Shown: in pieces, positions 1-5,374 of the stretch
How the letters are laid out: every line of letters starts with the position of its first letter
How positions within the stretch are numbered: position 1 is the first letter of the stretch
Assembly (NCBI GenBank): GCA_047611425.1
Contig: JBLFWJ010000146.1
Span: 1 to 8,460, forward strand
From: JBLFWJ01 sp047611425
Lineage (GTDB): Bacteria; Bacteroidota; Bacteroidia; UBA10329
Length of the DNA: 8,460 nt
Direction: 5' to 3'
The notes under the pieces: generated by a model
Seen by the model: the letters and a program-made list of their open reading frames with translations, nothing else
The model's database searches: none
What the model was told of the DNA's origin: nothing
Position numbers and translations under genes: made by a program

Positions 1-298
1 GCAACGTTTGATCGGCTGCCGATGTTCCGCAAGAAAGCACGTCAATGTTTTTCGGCAAGGCTCCATTGCCAGAAGCCTTCTTCAAAGCTTCAATTACCAA
101 TTGAGCATTGGTATGGGTAATGTTCTTGTCAGAATCAAGTGCGTAATGTCGAGCCTTAATGCCATTGTTTCTTAGAACAATAGCCCGACCTCTTGAAGGT
201 TTACCACCAACTTGGCCAAGTACCGACTCCATTTCATCATTAGAGATGGGGTCGTTGGGTAAAAAAGATCCGGTGGCAACTATGTAAACGGGATTCAT
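1..298 (-). CDS. darB: DarB-like beta-ketoacyl-ACP synthase III, partial (N-terminal 99 codons)
   Basis: Reading leftwards from the ATG at 298-296, an open frame starts MNPVYIVATGSFLPNDPISN and continues to the window edge without a stop. The N-terminal strand with an ATGSFLPN-type turn, then a GK-SRGRAIVLRNNGIKAR stretch (residues 32-50) and THTNAQL (61-67), matches the thiolase-fold KAS III subfamily that flavobacteria carry in dialkylresorcinol/flexirubin loci. In characterised systems DarB condenses two beta-ketoacyl-type chains into a cyclohexanedione, which DarA then aromatises. The visible Cys90 (LSCGTS) is in the strand before the active-site region; the catalytic Cys-His-Asn lies outside the window. 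It follows darA on the same strand after a 74-nt gap that contains its own promoter-like box, so it may be transcribed both with darA and alone. The class (KAS III) is firm; the DarB subtype rests on motif resemblance and on darA next door. Confidence 0.8.
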   Translation of the reverse strand, partial: MNPVYIVATGSFLPNDPISNDEMESVLGQVGGKPSRGRAIVLRNNGIKARHYALDSDKNITHTNAQLVIEALKKASGNGALPKNIDVLSCGTSAADQTL

Positions 299-315
299 GT
301 CCAAAAATTGGGGGG

Positions 316-323
316 CAAAGATA
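316..323 (-). promoter_or_regulatory. Bacteroidota-type -7 box upstream of darB
   Basis: The minus strand reads TATCTTTG, an exact match to the Bacteroidota -7 consensus TAnnTTTG, 17 nt upstream of the darB ATG. Transcription would start about 10-14 nt before the ATG. The closest TTTG upstream (complement of 340-343) is 16 nt away, shorter than the usual 19-21 nt, so the -33 element is weak or absent. Confidence 0.4.
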
Positions 324-338
324 TGATGTAACGACAAA

Positions 339-353
339 CCAAATTGAATTTGG
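339..353. repeat. 15-nt perfect palindrome (candidate operator) upstream of darB
   Basis: CCAAATTGAATTTGG has two 7-bp perfectly complementary arms around one central base. It lies in the darA-darB gap, 15 nt upstream of the TATCTTTG box, and covers the position of a possible -33 element (TTTG on the minus strand at 343-340). It has no T-run, so it is not a terminator. The size and position would suit a dimeric repressor, but an AT-rich palindrome of this length can occur by chance. Confidence 0.35.
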
Positions 354-372
354 TTCTCAGGTTATGGTCTGG

Positions 373-1284
373 TCAGTCACATTGTTTCAACCGTTCAATC
401 TCTGCTTCTACTTCTTTGCGTTTTACCTTACTTATTATGTAAGAGGCAATTGCGGTAATTGGTGAGAGGACAAATGCTCCGATGGGAATTAAGTATGACA
501 GCAAACTAACTCTACCTAATCGGGCTGGGTCATCATATTCACCTTTAGCACGAATGAAATTGCCATATAGTTTGAAAATTTTTGAAGCCCTCTTTTCTAA
601 AATGAGGAGTGCCGGGTCAATTGTTACCGCACCATTTTCCAATAATTGCTTATTCAGCGTTTCGGTTTGATTATCAGCTAAAGCCGCGTTTACAATCTCT
701 CCAAACTTCTCTGCTCCATCAATGTCTTTTTGAAGAATTCCCGCCCTTGGAAAACCCCAAAAGGGGTCCTTCTTACCGTAGAACATCCAACGGATGATTG
801 TGACAATACTGATCAAGTTTGAATTTCGATCAACCAATGCAATGTTTCCAATTAGTTGGGCATTTAGCCCTTTCAAAAGGAATTTCATTCTCTCTTGCGC
901 TACAACCCACATATTCCGGGCTCCTATCAGCGTAACGACCTTTTTGCCGTTTAATAGAGTCTTGGCTTGTTCGGATTGGAGAAAGGAGTTTATGGGAATT
1001 GATGGAGCCATATACCATATTGTATAGGCCAACACGACTAGGTCATAATCGATAGATTCGTCAATCATCGAAGTTTTGATGGGCATAGGAATTCCGAAAA
1101 CTGACTCTGGAAACGTATTAAAGAACGCCAGTCGATTCCACGGATAGGGAAAAGCGGGAACTGCATCAATCCTTAAATAATCGATGCGCACGTCTTCACT
1201 TCTTAGCCCAGAACAGAACTTATCTGCGATTTCGCCTAGCTGGCCAGTTTGCGAATAGTGAATCACGAGAACCCGCTTTGTCAT
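373..1284 (-). CDS. darA: DarA-like dialkylresorcinol-forming flavodoxin-fold enzyme
   Basis: This 303-residue protein begins MTKRVLVIHYSQTGQLGEIA: a first beta strand followed by the YSQTGQL phosphate loop (10-16) typical of flavodoxin-like FMN proteins. A second cofactor-loop candidate, GARNMW, is at 121-126 after strand VVTLI. The whole resembles flavobacterial proteins annotated as dialkylresorcinol condensing enzyme DarA, which oxidise and aromatise the cyclohexanedione made by DarB. The C-terminus carries a hydrophobic stretch at about 260-285 (LLSYLIPIGAFVLSP...) followed by a highly charged tail, suggesting membrane attachment near the membrane-bound pigment. I chose the ATG at 1284 because the flavodoxin strand starts there; the frame is open to 1389, but those 35 extra residues look unlike protein and overlap the promoter. 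It is followed by darB on the same strand. Confidence 0.82.
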   Translation of the reverse strand: MTKRVLVIHYSQTGQLGEIADKFCSGLRSEDVRIDYLRIDAVPAFPYPWNRLAFFNTFPESVFGIPMPIKTSMIDESIDYDLVVLAYTIWYMAPSIPINSFLQSEQAKTLLNGKKVVTLIGARNMWVVAQERMKFLLKGLNAQLIGNIALVDRNSNLISIVTIIRWMFYGKKDPFWGFPRAGILQKDIDGAEKFGEIVNAALADNQTETLNKQLLENGAVTIDPALLILEKRASKIFKLYGNFIRAKGEYDDPARLGRVSLLSYLIPIGAFVLSPITAIASYIISKVKRKEVEAEIERLKQCD

Positions 1285-1289
1285 GCCGC

Positions 1290-1323
1290 CAAAGTTATAA
1301 GTGTACAGACAGGGGAAACCAAA
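1290..1323 (-). promoter_or_regulatory. darA promoter, probably giving a leaderless mRNA
   Basis: On the minus strand TAACTTTG (1297-1290) exactly matches the -7 consensus TAnnTTTG, and TTTG at 1323-1320 lies 22 nt upstream, one base beyond the usual -33 spacing. The -7 box ends only 5 nt before the ATG at 1284, so transcription would begin at or within a base or two of the start codon. This also argues against the longer reading frame that starts at 1389. Confidence 0.5.
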
Positions 1324-1441
1324 GATGCTGTAAATCGGGCTAAAATGTTGGTTAACGAGTTTAGACTGTCGTTCATCGGATATAAGCAACGGAATAAGGC
1401 ATGTGCCCGTTAACTAACTCGGAACTAAAAATTAAAGTGTC

Positions 1442-1579
1442 ATGGAAAAGAAGAGAGATAACCAATCAAAACTGACAGCGGCTCAGAAGCGCTTTGTGCA
1501 TGAGATGCACACCATTGCAAAAATGTCGTTAAAGGACCTAATGCATGTTGAGGATGTAAGAATGCCAGTTGCAGTTTAG
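1442..1579 (+). CDS. Possible small protein, 45 residues, function unknown
   Basis: An ATG at 1442 opens a 45-codon frame starting MEKKRDNQSKLTAAQKRFVH and ending RMPVAV. It is rich in Lys, Arg, Glu and Asp, has no membrane segment or signal peptide, and could form one or two amphipathic helices (LTAAQKRFVHEMHTIAKM). I do not recognise a family. For it: a strong plus-strand terminator begins 70 nt after its stop, so something transcribed rightwards ends there, and no other candidate gene occupies 1390-1650. Against it: it is short, it has no Shine-Dalgarno sequence (of little weight in this phylum), and I see no TAnnTTTG box upstream. The transcript could instead be a small RNA. It lies in the 548-nt gap between the divergent darA and the transporter gene. 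Confidence 0.4.
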   Translation: MEKKRDNQSKLTAAQKRFVHEMHTIAKMSLKDLMHVEDVRMPVAV

Positions 1580-1648
1580 GTAGAGTACAGGGGGCGAATA
1601 AAGCCCAGGAATTTGGAAAGATTCGCGTATTAAAGATTACGTGGATTG

Positions 1649-1690
1649 TATAAAAGTGGCGGTCTAGTTTTCAGACCGCCACTTTTATAT
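1649..1690 (+). terminator. Strong intrinsic terminator hairpin
   Basis: TATAAAAGTGGCGGTCT (1649-1665) pairs perfectly with AGACCGCCACTTTTATA (1673-1689), a 17-bp stem around a 7-nt loop AGTTTTC. The GC-rich core (GTGGCGGTCT) is flanked by A-runs on the left and T-runs on the right, so it could act in both directions. On the plus strand it would end the transcript covering 1442-1579 and insulate the transporter gene. On the minus strand no gene reads into it from the right. Confidence 0.85.
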
Positions 1691-1832
1691 TTAAAGCACA
1701 AGTAGCCATTGGTCGATAGCGATAAAAGCCAATGACCACGGCATTTATGAATCATGAGAATCAGTTTTCTTTAAGTCAATAAACAGTTTTGATATGTAGT
1801 TTAATCAGAGCCTTTCCTTGTAATCTTGCAGT
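1691..1832. other. AT-rich intergenic stretch before the transporter gene
   Basis: No open frame of note is seen here. TAATCTTG at 1821-1828 is one base off the -7 consensus TAnnTTTG and lies 4 nt before the GTG start at 1833, which would again give a nearly leaderless mRNA. No TTTG sits at the expected -33 distance (the nearest, 1788-1791, is 29 nt away), so this promoter is only a suggestion. Confidence 0.3.
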
Positions 1833-2681
1833 GTGATTCTGACCACATTTCTTCTTGTGTTGCTTTCTGCACTGCTGCACGCATCTTGGAATTTGGTTAC
1901 CAAGAAATTTGCGGGCAATTACAGCATCATTTATCTCTCATTTTTAGGTGGTACGCTGCTCACACTTTATCCCGCCATGGTGCATTGGCCCGAAAGCAAT
2001 CAGGTATTTATAGACAATGCATGGTGGCTGGTGGTGTCGTGTCTCGTGCATGGCATCTACGGGTTTATCCTCTCCTACACGTATTTCTATGGTGATATAA
2101 GCACGCTATATCCAGTGGTTAGAGGTTCGGGTGTGGCCTTGGCGGTAATCATTTCGGTATTCTGGGTGGGTGAGGTTTTCAACGGATATTTGGCAGCGGG
2201 TTGCACGGCCGTAATTGGCGGCATCGCACTTTTATCCTACAAGCGAAACAGGAAAGAAACCAGCAAGATGGGCATTCTATTGGCGGTGACCTGCGGCCTT
2301 TTAATTGCTACTTACACGGTAATTGATAAAGTTTTGGTGGATCAGATTCACCCTATAACCGTGCTTTTCATTTTGCAGGCATCCAGCGGTCTCATGTTTT
2401 TGCCTTACGTATTGAAATCGAGAATGCCCGAATTGAGGAATACAATCAAACACCATTGGAAAGCCACAGCGTACGTGTGCGGTGCAGCAACGATGAGTTA
2501 TTCCATCATTCTTTACGTGTTTCAGAATGCCGATGTAAGCCGGGTAGCCACGGTTCGTGAAACTGCAGTTGTCTTTGGGGCAATTGGTGGATACTTGATT
2601 TTCAAAGAATCATTCAGTCTTTTAAGGTTGATTGGTGTGATAGCTGTTGCTTTCGGAATTATTCTGGTTAAGCTGTCTTAG
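1833..2681 (+). CDS. EamA/DMT-family inner-membrane transporter
   Basis: The 282-residue product is almost wholly hydrophobic, with about ten predicted membrane helices at roughly 2-17, 31-48, 64-82, 98-113, 117-135, 147-163, 174-193, 211-229, 241-257 and 262-281. This is the usual architecture of the drug/metabolite transporter superfamily, two five-helix EamA repeats. Family-like features are the ALLHASWNLVTKK start, the YPVVRGSG segment (93-100) ending helix 3, and its second-half counterpart VATVRETAVVFGAIGGYLIF (238-257). The substrate cannot be read from sequence. I chose GTG 1833 because it opens directly into the first helix and no in-frame ATG precedes it. It lies 80 nt before the ACP gene on the same strand with no terminator between, so it may be co-transcribed with the pigment genes. 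Whether it moves a precursor, a pigment or something unrelated is unknown. Confidence 0.85.
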   Translation: MILTTFLLVLLSALLHASWNLVTKKFAGNYSIIYLSFLGGTLLTLYPAMVHWPESNQVFIDNAWWLVVSCLVHGIYGFILSYTYFYGDISTLYPVVRGSGVALAVIISVFWVGEVFNGYLAAGCTAVIGGIALLSYKRNRKETSKMGILLAVTCGLLIATYTVIDKVLVDQIHPITVLFILQASSGLMFLPYVLKSRMPELRNTIKHHWKATAYVCGAATMSYSIILYVFQNADVSRVATVRETAVVFGAIGGYLIFKESFSLLRLIGVIAVAFGIILVKLS

Positions 2682-2712
2682 AGAAACAAATCAACATCGA
2701 ATTGGGCATTTC

Positions 2713-2720
2713 TAACTTTC
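2713..2720 (+). promoter_or_regulatory. Weak -7-like box upstream of the ACP gene
   Basis: TAACTTTC differs from TAnnTTTG only in its last base, and TTTG follows immediately at 2721-2724. It would give a 5' leader of about 35 nt before the ATG at 2762. No TTTG is found at -33, so the ACP operon may depend on transcription entering from the transporter gene. Confidence 0.25.
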
Positions 2721-2761
2721 TTTGCAATTGAAAACAGAGCCGAACAGAACATTAGATCAAA

Positions 2762-3028
2762 ATGGAATCAGCAGATTTAAAGCTTAAACTGAAGGAGCAG
2801 ATTATCGAATACTTGAACCTTTTGGATTTTAAGGTGGAAGACATAGCTGATGACGATGCCTTATTCGGAGACAAATTTGGCCTTGATTCGATTGATGCTT
2901 TAGAGTTATCTGTTTTGATGGATCGCGAATACGGCATCAAAATCAATGATCCGGCCGAGGGGCGAAAAGTGCTGTATGATGTGAATAGCATGGCTGAGTG
3001 TATTGAAAAGCACAAAGCCGAATCCTGA
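2762..3028 (+). CDS. Acyl carrier protein of the polyene/flexirubin pathway
   Basis: An 88-residue acidic protein of standard ACP length. The phosphopantetheine attachment motif is GLDSID at residues 40-45, with Ser43 as the modified serine; it follows the ALFGDKF loop and precedes helix II (ALELSVLMDREYGIKI). The GLDSIDALEL form, and the C-terminal DPAEGRKVL and DVNSMAECI segments, resemble ACPs of aryl-polyene/flexirubin clusters more than the housekeeping AcpP (GADSLD). It would carry the growing polyene chain between the ketosynthase pair and the modifying enzymes in the cytoplasm. The stop is only 6 nt before the ketosynthase ATG, so the two are almost certainly co-translated. No Shine-Dalgarno sequence is present; the start is preceded by an A-rich run, as is common in this phylum. 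Confidence 0.9.
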   Translation: MESADLKLKLKEQIIEYLNLLDFKVEDIADDDALFGDKFGLDSIDALELSVLMDREYGIKINDPAEGRKVLYDVNSMAECIEKHKAES

Positions 3029-3034
3029 GCTGAT

Positions 3035-4228
3035 ATGGCACGAGCACTCATTACCGGAATGGGTGTTGTTTCCGCAATTGGAAACAACGTTGCCGAGAAT
3101 CACAAAAATCTTAGAGCAGGTAGAACAGGTCTTAAAAAGCCTCAATTTCTGCAATCAAAATATGCTGAACTATTCTCTTTTGGAGAAGTAGGCCTGAGCA
3201 ATGCCCAGCTTTTTGAAGAGTTGCAGCTAGATGACCCAAAGGGCATCACTAGAACAGAATTATTGTCTCTGAAAGCATTTAGAGAAGCGGTTGCACAGGC
3301 AGGGTTGAGTCCGTCTGATCTTTCCTCAGTTGATACAGCTTTTATTTCTGGAACCACGGTAGGTGGAATGGCAGAAACCAAGCATTTGCATGAAGACGCG
3401 AATTCAAATGTTCAGCCATCTGAGTTTGTGAATTCGTACAGAAGTGGTGCACATACGCTGCGAATCGCCAAGATTCATGGTATGTCGGGATACACTGACA
3501 CGATTAACACGGCTTGTTCGTCTGCGGCAAATGCGATTTTGCTGGGAGCAAGGATGATTCGTACCGGTAGAGTGAAACGAGCTATAGTTGGAGGAGTAGA
3601 TAGTTTAGCCAAATACACGGTCAACGGATTCAATTCTCTGCAGATTTTCTCGGATGAATTGATGCAGCCATTTGATCAGAATCGGAAGGGGTTGAACCTT
3701 GGTGAAGGAGCTGGGTACCTCGTGTTGGAGGCTGAAGACATAATTGGAGACCGACCTATTTTAGGTGAAGTTTCTGGCTACGGAAATGCCAACGATGCCC
3801 ACCATCCATCGGCTATGTCGCCAGATGCTGTTGGCGTAAGAGGTGCCATTACACGAGCTTTGAAATCGGCTAGTTTGGATGCGTCCAAAATAGATACGGT
3901 AAACGCCCATGGAACCGGAACACCGAATAACGATCAGACTGAATTGTTTGGGTTGACCAAGATTTTTGAAACGGTTCCGCCTTTTGTTTCTACCAAGTCA
4001 TACACCGGCCATACATTGGCTGCATCAGGTGGAATTGAAGCGGTTTATAGCCTACTGTCAATCTTAAACGGAGAAGTATATCCGAGTTTGAATTTCAACA
4101 CTCCGATGGAAGGTTTTACGGACGCTCCCAATACCGAATTATTGGAGAACCAACAGATAGATCATGTCCTTTCCAACTCATTTGGGTTCGGTGGAAATTG
4201 CACATCACTGATCCTTTCTAAAGCATGA
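3035..4228 (+). CDS. Beta-ketoacyl-ACP synthase (KAS I/II type), active elongating subunit
   Basis: A 397-residue thiolase-fold condensing enzyme, close to FabF length. The complete catalytic set is present: Cys161 in NTACSSAAN, His292 in VNAHGTGTPNNDQTE and His326 in KSYTGHTLAASGG, together with the conserved Lys321 and the C-terminal glycine loop NSFGFGGN (381-388). It elongates acyl-ACP chains with malonyl-ACP by decarboxylative Claisen condensation. Its position between a cluster-type ACP (6-nt gap) and a catalytically dead homologue (4-nt overlap) marks it as the KS half of a KS/chain-length-factor pair like those of type II polyketide and aryl-polyene systems, not the fatty-acid housekeeping enzyme. 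It lacks a signal peptide and membrane segments, so it should be cytoplasmic. The ATG start fits the KAS first strand (ALITGMGVVSAIG). Confidence 0.92.
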   Translation: MARALITGMGVVSAIGNNVAENHKNLRAGRTGLKKPQFLQSKYAELFSFGEVGLSNAQLFEELQLDDPKGITRTELLSLKAFREAVAQAGLSPSDLSSVDTAFISGTTVGGMAETKHLHEDANSNVQPSEFVNSYRSGAHTLRIAKIHGMSGYTDTINTACSSAANAILLGARMIRTGRVKRAIVGGVDSLAKYTVNGFNSLQIFSDELMQPFDQNRKGLNLGEGAGYLVLEAEDIIGDRPILGEVSGYGNANDAHHPSAMSPDAVGVRGAITRALKSASLDASKIDTVNAHGTGTPNNDQTELFGLTKIFETVPPFVSTKSYTGHTLAASGGIEAVYSLLSILNGEVYPSLNFNTPMEGFTDAPNTELLENQQIDHVLSNSFGFGGNCTSLILSKA

Positions 4229-5274
4229 GTTTGTTCATTCGGGATCTTACCTGCATATCGCCTCAGCCGACCTTCGAAAATGACTTTTTCGCGGGTGAGC
4301 CAATTGTTCATGCGGGAGCCCAGTTTAAGGCAAGCGAGCCCAGTTACACAGGCGTTATTCCGAATGGAATTTTGCGCAGAATGGGCAAGTCAAACCGATT
4401 GGCTACAGGAGCAGCAATGCCTCTTTTGACTACCTATAAAACTGACGGGATCATTATCGGAACAACTGATGGAGGGATGGATGATTGCCATCGATTCCTT
4501 GACCAGATTATCAAATATGAGGAAGGCACGTTAACACCTACTGGTTTTGTACAGGGCAGTCCAAATTCAGCGGCTGGGGGATTGGCGTTAATGAGCACGA
4601 ATGATGGCTATAATATCACGCATTCCAACAAAGGGCTGTCTTTTGAGAATTGCATTTTGGATGCCTTGATGCTATTTAAAGAAGGTGAAGCATCTCGGCT
4701 CTTGATTGGCGCTGTGGAAGAAATATCGAAGGCACAATTTCGAATTGAAGCATTGGCTGGATATGTGAAAAATGAGGAAGATGCGGCCTCACCTTTATTC
4801 TCCAAAAACACTCCGGGCTCGGTTGCAGGAGAGGGTGCAGCGATGTTTATCGTTGATCAAAAACCGGAAAACGCAGTTGCCGAGGTCCAAGATGTTTCGA
4901 TGGTTTCCAACACGGACTTGGCGGGCGTCAATTCAACTTTAGAAGCATTGCTAGATCGCAATAACCTTGACAAAGATGACCTTGACGCCATAATGATTGG
5001 AAAAAGTGGTGACTCTAATACGGATCATTACTACCAGAGTGTTTTAAATGAATTACCTAGTGATATTGGGGTATTCACCTTCAAGAATTTATTTGGAGAA
5101 TCACCATCAGCCTCTGCATTTGCAACTTGGTTTGGTGCCCAGATCTTAACTGGAAAACGAGTGCCAGAAATGGCACTGTCCCGATCTTCAACCAAGTCAA
5201 TCAAAAACCTGTTGATCTACAATCACTATCAGGGTTCGCAACACGGGTTCATTTTATTAAGAGCCGTTAAATAG
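4225..5274 (+). CDS. Chain-length-factor-like inactive ketosynthase partner
   Basis: A 349-residue, shortened ketosynthase-fold protein. Aligned by eye with the preceding KS, the three catalytic positions are all replaced: Cys161 by Gly137 (NKGLSFEN), His292 by Gly259 (MIGKSGDSN) and His326 by Glu292 (LFGESPSASA). The structural Lys (Lys287, FKNLFG) and the surrounding fold signatures (IIGTTDGG, GSVAGEGAAMF, SQHGFILL) remain. This is the pattern of chain length factors, which form a heterodimer with the active KS and shape its product tunnel; aryl-polyene clusters have an equivalent inactive subunit. Its ATG overlaps the KS stop codon (ATGA, 4225-4228), implying translational coupling and a fixed subunit ratio. 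About 48 residues at the N-terminus align poorly with KAS. No terminator follows it. Confidence 0.87.
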   Translation: MSLFIRDLTCISPQPTFENDFFAGEPIVHAGAQFKASEPSYTGVIPNGILRRMGKSNRLATGAAMPLLTTYKTDGIIIGTTDGGMDDCHRFLDQIIKYEEGTLTPTGFVQGSPNSAAGGLALMSTNDGYNITHSNKGLSFENCILDALMLFKEGEASRLLIGAVEEISKAQFRIEALAGYVKNEEDAASPLFSKNTPGSVAGEGAAMFIVDQKPENAVAEVQDVSMVSNTDLAGVNSTLEALLDRNNLDKDDLDAIMIGKSGDSNTDHYYQSVLNELPSDIGVFTFKNLFGESPSASAFATWFGAQILTGKRVPEMALSRSSTKSIKNLLIYNHYQGSQHGFILLRAVK

Positions 5275-5345
5275 ATTTCTGCCCTTGGCTAATGGTTGAA
5301 TCAGCTTAGGCTTAGGGTTGGAATTCAGGTTTGAAGGTTTAATGC

Positions 5346-5353
5346 TACTTTCG
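5346..5353 (+). promoter_or_regulatory. Weak -7-like box before the surface-protein gene
   Basis: TACTTTCG differs by one base from TAnnTTTG and lies 21 nt before the ATG at 5375. TTTG at 5330-5333 is only 12 nt upstream, too close for a standard -33. This is the best candidate in the 100-nt gap after the pigment genes; read-through from them is also possible. Confidence 0.25.
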
Positions 5354-5374
5354 GAAGGACCAAACCAACACCAA

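Noticed and set aside
1..60. Cys90 (LSCGTS) of the partial KAS III as the active-site nucleophile.
   Set aside because: It aligns with the strand preceding the active site, which in this family carries the nucleophile about 20-30 residues later, outside the window.
1285..1389. A 35-residue N-terminal extension of darA from an upstream ATG.
   Set aside because: The flavodoxin first strand begins at the internal Met at 1284, the extension has no family likeness, and the darA promoter box lies inside it.
1707..1734. CATTGG ... CCAATG inverted repeat with a 16-nt loop.
   Set aside because: Arms of 6 bp in an AT-rich gap are expected by chance, and no T-run or promoter is attached.
2752..3154. 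Minus-strand frames opposite the ACP gene.
   Set aside because: They are shadows of the ACP and ketosynthase starts and have low-complexity, unrecognisable products.
5304..5315. Direct repeat CTTAGGCTTAGG in the gap before the surface-protein gene.
   Set aside because: Only two 6-nt units, with no sign of a longer array or of a binding-site context.
5318..5374. A 19-residue upstream extension of the surface protein.
   Set aside because: MKKLLLLSLCAILAP is a classic signal-peptide start; the extension would bury it and overlaps the candidate promoter box.
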